64,000 nt of DNA from Candidatus Leucobacter sulfamidivorax (GTDB taxonomy: Bacteria > Actinomycetota > Actinomycetes > Actinomycetales > Microbacteriaceae), in the NCBI GenBank assembly GCA_016771945.1, contig QZLF01000002.1, forward strand, positions 310,001-374,000, in the 5' to 3' direction. This document shows, piece by piece, positions 8,688 through 16,600 of the stretch (the first letter of the stretch is position 1; each line of letters begins with the position of its first letter). The notes below the pieces were generated by a model. It was not told where the DNA came from, did not search any database, and worked only from the letters and a program-made list of their open reading frames with translations. The position numbers and the translations under genes are program-made.

Positions 8688-9377
8688 ATGATCACGTATG
8701 CCGAGATCGCGAACCTTGCCACGGAGAAGGACCCGATCGAGAAGGCTCGACTCGCCTGCGAGGCGTTCCTCGGCACCACCGTGTTCACCGGCCTGGCCAT
8801 CACCTACGTCTCCCGGGGGGAGCGGGGCGAGCGATCCCACCGCTTCCTCTACGCCCACGGGTATTCGGACGATGCGCTCGACTATCTCAAAGGCACCTTC
8901 ATCCCGACGGACCCGTACTTCCGGGCGGCCGTCGCCGATCCGCGGGTGATCCCGACCTGGTCCCGCGGCGAGTTCGCCCAGAGCGCCGCCGCCCGATGCT
9001 GGCTCTCGCCGGCCGGCTACCGCAACGGGTTCTCCCTCTCGGTGCAGCAGGAGGGGATCGGGGAGATCGGCTCGGTGCACTCCAACTCGTATGCGCCGGA
9101 CTTCGGGGATCAGCAGCTCGAAGCCGCCCTGGCCTTCGGCGAGCTGCTCAAGACGGTCTTCCTGCAGAAGCGGGCGCAGGAGAGCGCGCACCTCACGCCG
9201 CGCGAGATCCACATCGTGAGACTCGTCGCCCAGGGCGCGACCAACCCCGAGATCGCCGACATGCTCTCCGTCTCGCGCAGCACCGTCGCGACCCACATCG
9301 AGAACATCCTGCGCAAGCTCGACGTCACCTCGCGCGTCAGGATCGCGGTCGAGGGCACCCGCCTCGGGCTGGTCTGA
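8688..9377 (+). CDS. LuxR-type transcriptional regulator, paralogue 1
   Basis: A 229-residue regulator with an N-terminal ~150-residue sensory domain (GAF-like or autoinducer-domain-like, not firmly assignable) and a C-terminal LuxR/GerE helix-turn-helix from about residue 165 (LTPREIHIVRLVAQG, SRSTVATHIENILRKL). The ATG at 8688 was preferred to an in-frame ATG at 8637 because it follows a GGAG site and because the N-terminus then lines up with the paralogue at 18119-18799. Shared blocks are W-L-x-P-A-G-Y-R-N-G and G-E-(I/L)-G-S-(V/I)-H. It reads towards an ABC importer and amidohydrolase operon that starts 222 nt later, and probably controls it. Confidence 0.85.
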   Translation: MITYAEIANLATEKDPIEKARLACEAFLGTTVFTGLAITYVSRGERGERSHRFLYAHGYSDDALDYLKGTFIPTDPYFRAAVADPRVIPTWSRGEFAQSAAARCWLSPAGYRNGFSLSVQQEGIGEIGSVHSNSYAPDFGDQQLEAALAFGELLKTVFLQKRAQESAHLTPREIHIVRLVAQGATNPEIADMLSVSRSTVATHIENILRKLDVTSRVRIAVEGTRLGLV

Positions 9378-9428
9378 GCCGGCGCCCGCGCCGCCTCATT
9401 CATGTCTCAAATCGGTAACTATCGAAAA

Positions 9429-9450
9429 ATATCGGCCATCTGACCGATAT
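9429..9450 (+). promoter_or_regulatory. Operator-like inverted repeat upstream of the ABC importer operon
   Basis: ATATCGG (9429-9435) and CCGATAT (9444-9450) form a perfect 7-bp dyad with an 8-nt spacer. A related sequence is found at 18083-18104 in front of the amidase gene. Fourteen of 22 positions agree, keeping TATCGG on the left and TGACCGA on the right. Each copy lies next to one of the two paralogous LuxR-type regulators, so a common binding site is likely. Confidence 0.55.
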
Positions 9451-9599
9451 CGCCGCACGGCCATTCCTGTGTCAATAGACATGCCCGGTTGTCCAGCGTC
9501 GGAGGGAGAGGAGAGCTTGCCGGTCGCAGCGCCGCAGCTGCCCGCACGCTCCTCCTCCGCCGTCTGGTCACGCGGTCATATCACTCACCAGGAGGAATC

Positions 9600-10574
9600 A
9601 TGCGAACCAAACGACTACTGGCCGGCATCGGCGCCGCCGCGGTGGCGGTATCACTCGCCGCATGCAGCGCACCGGCCGACGACACCGCAGGAGGCGGCGC
9701 GGAGATCAAGGGCGCGATCGCGTGGAGCTACCCCTCGCAGGACGTCCCCGTCTGGGCCGATCAGCTGAAGCTCATGGCCCCCATCATCGAGGAGGCCGGT
9801 TACGAGTTCCTCACCCACGACCCGGGGTTCGACGCGCAGAAGCAGGTCGACGACTGGCAGGCCTGGATCGCCCGCGGCGATGTCAAGGCGATGGGAGGCT
9901 TCCCGTTCGACGTGAACCTCATCGGCGGGGTGACGAGCGAGGCCGCCGCGGCGAACATCCCCCTCATCGGATACATCGTCGAGTGGGACGGCGTCGCCGC
10001 GGCGACGCTCGCGCCGGCGTACGAGAACGGCGTCGACCTCGGCACCGCCGCGGGCGAGTGGATCGTCGAGACCTACGGCGACGAGCCGGTGAGCGTCGCG
10101 ATCCTCGGCGCCTTCGGCACCCCGTACGCGCAGGAGCAGGCCCGCGGATACACCGACGGCCTCGAGTCGACCGACGCGAACATCACCATCGCCGAGCTCG
10201 AGGCCGTGGATCGCAACGCGGGCCACACGGCCATGCAGAACCAGCTGATCGCCGATCCGAACACCCGTGTGGTGCTCACCCACGGCGCCGACATCAGCCT
10301 CGGAGCGCGCCAGGCGATCATCGACTCGGGCGTCGAGGCGACGGATGAGCGGTGGTTCGTCGGCGCGACCGACGCGACCGACGAACTGGTCGACCTGATC
10401 GCCAAGGGTGACGACATCCTCCGCGCGGCGTTCGTCTCCCCGACGGTCGAGCTCGCTGAGACGAACGCGAGGCTGCTGATCGACGCCGCCGAGGGGCGTC
10501 CCGTCGAGACCACCGTGGTGGCCGCGGAGCGCATCACCCCGGAGAATGCCGACCGCTTCCGCTCGCCCAAGTAG
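9600..10574 (+). CDS. Sugar-binding-type ABC substrate-binding lipoprotein
   Basis: A 324-residue periplasmic-binding-fold lipoprotein (Peripla_BP_4, as in RbsB-like importers). It has a signal peptide with lipobox SLAAC, Cys22 being the acylated residue, and alternating alpha/beta blocks such as PLIGYIVEWDG and VVLTHGADI. The ATG at 9600 follows a strong AGGAGG, and earlier in-frame starts lack one. It should capture the substrate outside the membrane for the ATPase and permease encoded next. The family binds sugars, but also purines, autoinducer-2 and other small molecules, so the ligand cannot be read from sequence. The downstream amidohydrolase hints at an amide or N-acyl compound (inference). 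Confidence 0.88.
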   Translation: MRTKRLLAGIGAAAVAVSLAACSAPADDTAGGGAEIKGAIAWSYPSQDVPVWADQLKLMAPIIEEAGYEFLTHDPGFDAQKQVDDWQAWIARGDVKAMGGFPFDVNLIGGVTSEAAAANIPLIGYIVEWDGVAAATLAPAYENGVDLGTAAGEWIVETYGDEPVSVAILGAFGTPYAQEQARGYTDGLESTDANITIAELEAVDRNAGHTAMQNQLIADPNTRVVLTHGADISLGARQAIIDSGVEATDERWFVGATDATDELVDLIAKGDDILRAAFVSPTVELAETNARLLIDAAEGRPVETTVVAAERITPENADRFRSPK

Positions 10575-10602
10575 CGCGCCACTCTTCAGGAAGGGGCACA
10601 CC

Positions 10603-12063
10603 GTGTGTCGCATCGCATTCCGAGGCGTCTCGGTCGACTTCGGCGCCACCCGCGCTCTCGACAAGGTCGAGTTCTCCATCGAGCCCGGTGAGGTCGTCGG
10701 CCTGCTCGGGCACAACGGAGCAGGGAAGTCGACCCTCGTCAGCGTTGCCGCCGGTGTGCTCCGACCGACGGGAGGGTGGGTCGAGCTGGACGGCGAGCGC
10801 ATCGCCCACGCGACCCCGCACTCGCTGAGCGAGCGCGGTCTCACCGTCGTCAACCAGGTCCCCTCCCTTGTCGGCAGCCTGTCCATCCGCGACAACCTCT
10901 TCCTGGGACGCACGCGCATCCCGAGGAGGGAGCGGGCCGGCAGGACCGCCGACGCCCTGCGACGGGTCGGGCTGGGCCGGGTGTCTCCCCACACGCTCGT
11001 CGCCGAGCTCTCGATCGGGGAGCAGCAGCTCGTCGATCTGGCCCGGGGCCTGACCGGCGGAGGCGTGAACGTGCTCTTCCTCGACGAGCCGACCGCGGCG
11101 CTCGGCGCCGCGGAGACCGCGAACCTGCACGCGCTGATCAGGGAGTTCTCCGCAGCCGGAACGGCGGTCGTCTACGTCTCGCACCGCCTGCCGGACATCC
11201 TCGACGTGTGCACGCGCACGGTGGTGCTGAACGGCGGCAGGGTCGTCAGCGACATGAGCGTGTCCGACCTGACCGTGCGCGACCTCTCCCATGCGCTCGC
11301 ACCCGGCTTCGAAGAGCTCGAGGAATGGGAGAGGCCGCCGTCCGATGACACCGCTTTCGAGATCCTGGGGCCGAGCACGATGCGGTTCGGACGAGGGGAG
11401 ATCGTCGGCCTGTTCGGGATGGCCGCGGGCAACCAGTTCAAGCTGCTGGAGTCGATGTTCGGGTGGCGGCATCACAGCGTCACCGACCGCTTCCGGTACG
11501 AGCTCGACGGCTCGCCCTTCGCGCCCGGGTCGCCCGCGGCGGCGATCGACGCCGGCGTCATGATGGTCCCCGCGGACCGGGAGCGGGACGGGCTGCTCGC
11601 GAACCTGGGCGCCCGGGAGAACGTGCTGCTGCCGTGGTATCGCACCCTGTCGAAGCTCGGCACGGTGATGCCGAGCACCGGCGCGGCGCCCTATGCCCGG
11701 GCGCGAGCCGACATGAAGGTGAGCGGGCCGGGAGGCGACGCCCCCATCGGCGCGTTCAGCGGCGGCAACCGGCAGAAGCACCTCCTGGCGCGATGGATCT
11801 ACCCGCACCGGCCCCGGGTGCTGCTGCTGAACCAGCCCACCCAGGGCGTGGACATCGGCGCCAAGAACGACATCGTGCGCGCCCTGCGCGGTCTCGCGGA
11901 CGACGGGGTCACGGTCATCGTGGCCTCTTCGGAATCGGACGAGATCGCGCGCATGTGCTCGCGCGCGTACGTGATCTACGACACGGCGGTCGCGGAGATG
12001 CTGGCGGGGCCCGGCATGGAGGAAGACATGCTCGCCGCTCTGCTCGATCTCGCGGGAAGGTAG
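10603..12063 (+). CDS. RbsA-like tandem ABC ATPase with a degenerate second half
   Basis: A 486-residue double nucleotide-binding subunit of a sugar-type importer. The first half is intact: GHNGAGKS at 36-43 (Lys42), a LSIGEQQ signature and LFLDEPT Walker B. The second half keeps the signature FSGGNRQ and the TQGVDIGAK segment, but its P-loop region reads GLFGMAAGNQF with no Lys, and the Walker B acidic pair is Asn410-Gln411 (LLLNQPT). The second site should therefore not hydrolyse ATP. Many RbsA relatives have a modified second P-loop, but loss of the Walker B acid is unusual. The GTG at 10603 follows AGGAAGGGG. The gene lies 28 nt after the binding-protein gene and 6 nt before the permease gene. 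Confidence 0.88.
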   Translation: MCRIAFRGVSVDFGATRALDKVEFSIEPGEVVGLLGHNGAGKSTLVSVAAGVLRPTGGWVELDGERIAHATPHSLSERGLTVVNQVPSLVGSLSIRDNLFLGRTRIPRRERAGRTADALRRVGLGRVSPHTLVAELSIGEQQLVDLARGLTGGGVNVLFLDEPTAALGAAETANLHALIREFSAAGTAVVYVSHRLPDILDVCTRTVVLNGGRVVSDMSVSDLTVRDLSHALAPGFEELEEWERPPSDDTAFEILGPSTMRFGRGEIVGLFGMAAGNQFKLLESMFGWRHHSVTDRFRYELDGSPFAPGSPAAAIDAGVMMVPADRERDGLLANLGARENVLLPWYRTLSKLGTVMPSTGAAPYARARADMKVSGPGGDAPIGAFSGGNRQKHLLARWIYPHRPRVLLLNQPTQGVDIGAKNDIVRALRGLADDGVTVIVASSESDEIARMCSRAYVIYDTAVAEMLAGPGMEEDMLAALLDLAGR

Positions 12064-12069
12064 CCCACC

Positions 12070-13110
12070 ATGGCACAGGAGACACTCATTCGCCGGCCGT
12101 CGAAGGAACGCCTCAGGCTGCTGATGGTGCAGAACGGCGTCCTGTTCGCCGTCGTCGCCCTCATCGTCTTCTTCGCAGTCCTCAGTCCCAGGTTCCTGAC
12201 GGGCCCGAACATCCTGACGATCCTGCTGCAGATCTCGGAGCTCGGCCTGCTCGCCCTCCCGGTCGCGTTCCTCATCATGCAGGCGAACGTCGATCTCTCG
12301 GTGGGCTCGATCGCCGCTCTCGCCTCGGTGTGCGGCGCCATGACCATGGTCGCGTCGGGCTCCATGTGGCTCGGCATCCTGGCGGCCCTCGTCGTCGGAG
12401 CGCTCACCGGGGTGATCAACGGATTCCTGGTCTCGGTCGTCGGGCTCAACTCGTTCGTGGTGACCCTCGGCTTCATGAGCGCCTGGCTGGGCCTCGCCCA
12501 GCTGCTGAGCGACGGCAAGTCGATCAGCGGCCTGCCGGGGGAGTTCACCGCCATCGGCTCGTTCTCCGTCTTCGGCGTCCGCGTCCAGATCATCGTGCTC
12601 GTGGTCGGCATCGTGGTGGCATGGTGGGTGCTGAACCACAGCGCGCGGGGCCGGGAGATCCTCGCCGTCGGCGGGAACATGCGGGCCTCGCAGCTGATGG
12701 GGCTGAAGGTGCATCGCGTGCGGGTGAGCACCTATGTGGTCGCCGGCGTGGTCGCCGCGATCGTGGGGCTCATGCTGACCGCCAAGCTCCAGGCCGCGAG
12801 CCCGGTCATCGGCCAGGGCTGGGAGCTGCAGGCGCTGACGGTGGTGCTGCTCGGCGGCATCGCCTTCGAGGGCGGATCGGGGCGGATCCGCAGCGTGATC
12901 TACGGACTGATCTTCGTCGGCGTCCTCAACAACGGCCTGGTCATCCTCGGGGTGTCCCCGTACATCCAGACGATCCTGGTGGGCCTCACCCTCGTCGTCG
13001 CGGTCAGCCTCGACCGCGGAATCCAGCAGGCCATCGCGAAGACCATCGCCCAGAGCGCTCGCCGCCGCCAGCGCCGCGAGAGCGCGGGCAACGCAGAGGA
13101 AAGGAACTGA
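12070..13110 (+). CDS. ABC importer permease (RbsC/BPD_transp_2 family)
   Basis: A 346-residue integral membrane protein with eight to ten hydrophobic helices and the family's cytoplasmic loop (VGGNMRASQLMGLKV), which contacts the ATPase. It starts 6 nt after the ATPase gene and belongs to the same operon as the binding protein (9600) and the amidohydrolase (13116). The C-terminus is short, basic and Arg-rich. It forms the membrane channel of the importer, probably as a homodimer. Confidence 0.9.
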   Translation: MAQETLIRRPSKERLRLLMVQNGVLFAVVALIVFFAVLSPRFLTGPNILTILLQISELGLLALPVAFLIMQANVDLSVGSIAALASVCGAMTMVASGSMWLGILAALVVGALTGVINGFLVSVVGLNSFVVTLGFMSAWLGLAQLLSDGKSISGLPGEFTAIGSFSVFGVRVQIIVLVVGIVVAWWVLNHSARGREILAVGGNMRASQLMGLKVHRVRVSTYVVAGVVAAIVGLMLTAKLQAASPVIGQGWELQALTVVLLGGIAFEGGSGRIRSVIYGLIFVGVLNNGLVILGVSPYIQTILVGLTLVVAVSLDRGIQQAIAKTIAQSARRRQRRESAGNAEERN

Positions 13111-13115
13111 GACCC

Positions 13116-14744
13116 ATGTCGCAGCACGCAGATTCCATCATCAGGGACGCGGTGATCTTCACCGCCGATCGGGAACGGCTCTGGGCCGAGGCCATGGCCG
13201 TGGCGGACGGCCGCATCCTGCACATCGGCGACCTCGAGAGCGTGCTGCGGTTCGCCGGTGAGGACACCGACGTGCGCTCGCTCGAAGGCCGGTTCCTGAT
13301 GCCCGGCATCATCGACGGCCACAATCACCCGGCCCTCGCCGGTCGCACCGCGCTGTTCGAGCTGTCGGTGTCCCCCGCGGCCTCGTACGAGGAGGCGCTC
13401 GAGACGATCCGCGAATACGCGGCCGGGCTCGCCCCCGGGGCATGGATCACCGGCGCCGGGTGGGGGCTCCACCTGCTCGAGGTGATCAGCACCGCGGAAG
13501 CGCTCGCGGGCCTCGACGAGGCGACCGCGGGTCACCCGATGGTGCTCGTCGACATCAGCAGGCACAACCGGTGGGCCAACACCGCCGCGATGATGGCCGC
13601 GGGGGTGGTTCCGGGAGAGGGCGTGCTCGTCGACGAACGCGGCGTCCCCACGGGGGTGCTCTTCGAACGCGCGGGCCTTCCGGTCGCGTACGCGGCCGCC
13701 CGCGAGGGCGGGCTGACGGACGAGCAGGAGCGGACCGCGTACCGCCACAGCATCGGGATCCTGCACAGCTACGGCATCACCTCCTTCCAGGACGCCGCGG
13801 TGACCCCGGAGCTGCTCGCCGCCCTGCACGGTCTCGATGCCGCGGGCGAACTGGACGCGTGGGTCGTCAGCTCGATGATGATGAACGACGAGGTGCTCGG
13901 CGCCGAGATCATCGGCGAGCCCCTGCTCGACCTGGCCGAGCAGTACCGCTCGGAGCACCACCGCCCCGACTTCGTGAAGCTCTTCCTCGACGGCATCCCG
14001 CCCGCCCGCACCGCGGCGATGCTGGAGCCCTACCTCGAGGATGCGCAGCACGGCTGCGGCTACTGCGGCAGCACGATCCTCTCGGCGGACGAGCTCTACC
14101 AGACCTTGACGGTCACCTCGCGGCGCGGTCTCGGGGCGAAGATCCACAGCACGGGCGACGCCGCCACCCGGCTCATCCTCGACACCGTGCAGCGCCTGCG
14201 CGAGGAGGGGCACGCGTTCCGCTGCCAGATCGCGCACGGCCAGTACGTCGCCCCGGACGACGTGCCCCGCTTCGCCGAGCTCGACGTCGATGCGGACATC
14301 TCGCCCTACATCTGGTACCCCGGTCCGCTCCCCGAGGCCATCAAGATGGCCGTGCCCGAGGAGCGCGCGGTGCGCATCCACCCGAACCGGGACCTCATCG
14401 CCGCGGGAGCCCTCGTGTCGGCCGGATCCGACTGGCCGGTGAGCCCGGTGCCGAACCCGTGGCAGGCGCTGGCCGGACTGGTCACGCGCCGGGACCCCAC
14501 CGGGGAGTTCCCCGGTGCGCTCTGGCCCGAGCAGTCGCTCACGGTGCGGGAGGCGATCGAGGTGTTCACCATCAATGGTGCGCGGATGCTGGGGATCGAC
14601 GACGTGACCGGCTCGCTCGAAGCGGGGAAGTCCGCCGATTTCGTCGTGCTCGACACCAACCTCTTCGAGGTCGATCCGAACGAGATCGGCGGCGCGGCTC
14701 CGCAGGAGACGTGGTTCGCCGGCCGCCGGGTGTTCTCCCGCTGA
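13116..14744 (+). CDS. Metal-dependent amidohydrolase (YtcJ-like, Amidohydro_3)
   Basis: A 542-residue member of the YtcJ branch of the amidohydrolase superfamily. The N-terminal metal site is DGHNHP (His69 and His71) after a small beta domain. Further ligand candidates are IHSTGD, QIAHGQY and the C-terminal SAGSDWPV. Such enzymes hydrolyse amides, N-formyl groups or related C-N bonds in the cytosol, often with Zn. The start at 13116 is 5 nt after the permease stop and is preceded by AGGAAAGGAA. Being the last gene of the importer operon, it probably acts on the imported compound. The exact substrate is not evident. Confidence 0.88.
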   Translation: MSQHADSIIRDAVIFTADRERLWAEAMAVADGRILHIGDLESVLRFAGEDTDVRSLEGRFLMPGIIDGHNHPALAGRTALFELSVSPAASYEEALETIREYAAGLAPGAWITGAGWGLHLLEVISTAEALAGLDEATAGHPMVLVDISRHNRWANTAAMMAAGVVPGEGVLVDERGVPTGVLFERAGLPVAYAAAREGGLTDEQERTAYRHSIGILHSYGITSFQDAAVTPELLAALHGLDAAGELDAWVVSSMMMNDEVLGAEIIGEPLLDLAEQYRSEHHRPDFVKLFLDGIPPARTAAMLEPYLEDAQHGCGYCGSTILSADELYQTLTVTSRRGLGAKIHSTGDAATRLILDTVQRLREEGHAFRCQIAHGQYVAPDDVPRFAELDVDADISPYIWYPGPLPEAIKMAVPEERAVRIHPNRDLIAAGALVSAGSDWPVSPVPNPWQALAGLVTRRDPTGEFPGALWPEQSLTVREAIEVFTINGARMLGIDDVTGSLEAGKSADFVVLDTNLFEVDPNEIGGAAPQETWFAGRRVFSR

Positions 14745-14800
14745 GCTCCGGCGGTCGGTCGGCGGCCGCCGGTCAGCGGTGGCCGGTCAGCTGCGCCGGG

Positions 14801-15142
14801 TCAGCGCATGAGGCGGGCGATGGCGTCGCTCGCCTCCTTGAGCTTGGCCGCCGAGACCTCGCCGCCCTCCTGGGCCGCCTCCGCGACGCAGTGCCCGAGG
14901 TGATCGTCGAGCAACGCGAGGGCCACGCGCTCGAGGGCCTTGGTCGCCGCGGCGACCTGCGTGATGACGTCGATGCAGTACTCGTCGCGCTCGATCATGC
15001 CGTGGATGCCCCGCACCTGGCCCTCGGCGCGGCGCAGACGCTTCAGCAGATCCTCGCGATGGGCGCTGTAGCCGTGCGGGCCGTGCCCGGGACGCTCGAG
15101 GGGCTCGGGGGCCTCGGCGAGATCGGCGCGTTCGGATTCCAT
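14801..15142 (-). CDS. csoR: CsoR-family copper-sensing repressor
   Basis: A 113-residue DUF156/CsoR protein. The copper ligands have exactly the CsoR spacing: Cys56, His81 and Cys85 (25 and 4 residues apart, as in the Mycobacterium protein), which favours Cu(I) over the RcnR or FrmR groups. Apo-CsoR binds its operator and releases it on binding Cu(I). The ATG at 15142 lies 6 nt after a TATGGT -10 box, so the mRNA is probably leaderless. An operator-like palindrome overlaps that box, implying autoregulation. No copper ATPase or chaperone gene is adjacent, which is unusual, so the regulon must be elsewhere. Confidence 0.9.
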   Translation of the reverse strand: MESERADLAEAPEPLERPGHGPHGYSAHREDLLKRLRRAEGQVRGIHGMIERDEYCIDVITQVAAATKALERVALALLDDHLGHCVAEAAQEGGEVSAAKLKEASDAIARLMR

Positions 15143-15148
15143 AGAGAG

Positions 15149-15170
15149 ACCATACACCCCCGAGGGGTAT
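15149..15170 (-). promoter_or_regulatory. CsoR operator overlapping the csoR -10 box
   Basis: The palindrome ATACACCCCCGAGGGGTAT (15152-15170) has the ATAC/GTAT ends and C/G-rich core typical of CsoR boxes. Its edge overlaps the minus-strand -10 TATGGT (15149-15154), which lies 6 nt before the csoR ATG. Binding would block transcription of csoR itself. Confidence 0.7.
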
Positions 15171-15180
15171 CGACCCGAGC

Positions 15181-16080
15181 CTAATAGCGATCCCTGCGGC
15201 GGCTTCGCAGCAGCTCGGCGGCCCCGCCGGCGAGCAGCACCGCGACGGCGAGCCAGATGGCGAGGTAGGCGGGCAGCTCGGCGGCGACGATCCGCTCGCC
15301 GATGAGCAGCGACGCGACCACGAGCATCGCCGGTTCGACGTAGCTCAGCAGGCCGAAGAGGCTGAGCGGCAGCATCTTCGAGGCGAGCAGGTAGAGCAGC
15401 AGCGCGAGCGCCGCGAAGAGGCCGAAGGCGGGGGCGCTCCACCACAGGGCAGGGTTCTCGGCGAAGGCGGATCCCGTGCCGACCTCGATCCCGATCAGCA
15501 CGGCGGCGATCGGCGCGGCCACGGCGATCTCCCACCACATGCCGCCCAGGTTGCCGATGCCGAGGCTGCGGCGCAGCACGAAGTAGACCGGGTAACCGAG
15601 GGCGACGAGCAGCGTCTCCCAGCCGATGAAGCCCACGCGCACGATCTCGAAGGCGACCCCTACCGCGGCGATGCCCGCCGCCGCCCACTGCCACCAGACC
15701 ATGCGGTCGCCGTAGAGGAAGCGGCCGATGATCACCAGCGCGAGCGGCAGCAGGAAGTAGCCGAGGGCGACGGCGATCCCACGGCCGTTGAGCGGCGCCC
15801 AGCCGAACAGCCACAGCTGCGCCGAGAGCAGCGCTCCGCTCAGCGCCACGCCGGCGAGCAGCAGCGGCCTGCGGGCGATGCGGCGGCCGATCTCCGCGAC
15901 GAGACTCCAGCCGCGGGTGAGGAGCAGTACCGCTGTGACGAAGGGCAGCGTCGAGAGCACCCGGGCCGCCCACACCCCCTCGCCCGACAGCGGCTCGAGC
16001 AGCGGGGTCGCGAAGTAGACCGCCCCGAAGCAGACGGAGGATCCGACCGATACCAGAACCCCTCTGGCGGTCGTCGTCAA
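15181..16080 (-). CDS. EamA/RarD-like drug-metabolite transporter
   Basis: A 299-residue membrane protein with about ten hydrophobic helices in two EamA repeats and the early segment FGAVYFATPLL seen in RarD proteins. The DMT superfamily exports small metabolites. RarD itself has no firm substrate. The first usable start is TTG at 16080, with no clear ribosome site, so the true start is uncertain. The gene ends just before csoR on the same strand and follows an acetyltransferase gene, but the csoR promoter between them suggests csoR is separately controlled. Confidence 0.8.
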   Translation of the reverse strand: MTTTARGVLVSVGSSVCFGAVYFATPLLEPLSGEGVWAARVLSTLPFVTAVLLLTRGWSLVAEIGRRIARRPLLLAGVALSGALLSAQLWLFGWAPLNGRGIAVALGYFLLPLALVIIGRFLYGDRMVWWQWAAAGIAAVGVAFEIVRVGFIGWETLLVALGYPVYFVLRRSLGIGNLGGMWWEIAVAAPIAAVLIGIEVGTGSAFAENPALWWSAPAFGLFAALALLLYLLASKMLPLSLFGLLSYVEPAMLVVASLLIGERIVAAELPAYLAIWLAVAVLLAGGAAELLRSRRRDRY

Positions 16081-16105
16081 CCCAGGTCCACGAGCGGAGC
16101 CCGCA

Positions 16106-16558
16106 TCAGAGGTCGATCGCGCCGATGACCTCGCCGTAGGGGGTCTCGCCGACCGGCTTGAAGCCCACGTGCAGGAAGAACTCTTCGGGGCCGTCCTCGC
16201 CGCGCTCCCAGAGCACGGTGAGGCGATCGACGCCCCGTCGCCTGGCCTCCTCGATCAGGGCCTGCACCGCGAAGGTGCCGACGCCCCGCCCCTGGACGTC
16301 CGCGTCCACGTTGATGCGCCAGAGCGCGGCCCGGAACTCCTCCTCGTGGGCGTCCGGATCGAAGTTGCCGTGGATGAAGCCGACGACACGGTCGTCCTCG
16401 AGCACGACCCGCTGCCAGGCGGTGTGGGGCGGGGTGACCGCCGCGGCCGCCGCGTACGAGACCGGGCTCACGAACTGCTCCTGCCCGGGCTTCAGACCGA
16501 GACTGTTGACATACACGATCGTCGAGGCCGAGAGTTCTTCGAGTCGGAGTTGGCTCAT
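16106..16558 (-). CDS. GNAT-family N-acetyltransferase
   Basis: A 150-residue acetyltransferase. The acetyl-CoA-binding block is VDADVQGRGVGTFAV (Q-x-x-G-x-G variant), followed by helix LIEEARRRG and FFLHVGFKPVGE at the C-terminus. The substrate is unknown. The ATG at 16558 is preceded at 6 nt by TACCCT on the minus strand (16565-16570), so it is probably translated from a leaderless message. It could be cotranscribed with the RarD-like gene 25 nt downstream. Confidence 0.85.
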   Translation of the reverse strand: MSQLRLEELSASTIVYVNSLGLKPGQEQFVSPVSYAAAAAVTPPHTAWQRVVLEDDRVVGFIHGNFDPDAHEEEFRAALWRINVDADVQGRGVGTFAVQALIEEARRRGVDRLTVLWERGEDGPEEFFLHVGFKPVGETPYGEVIGAIDL

Positions 16559-16600
16559 ACAGCTAGGGTAGCGTGCGCCTTTCCGAACGCAAACAGCGTC

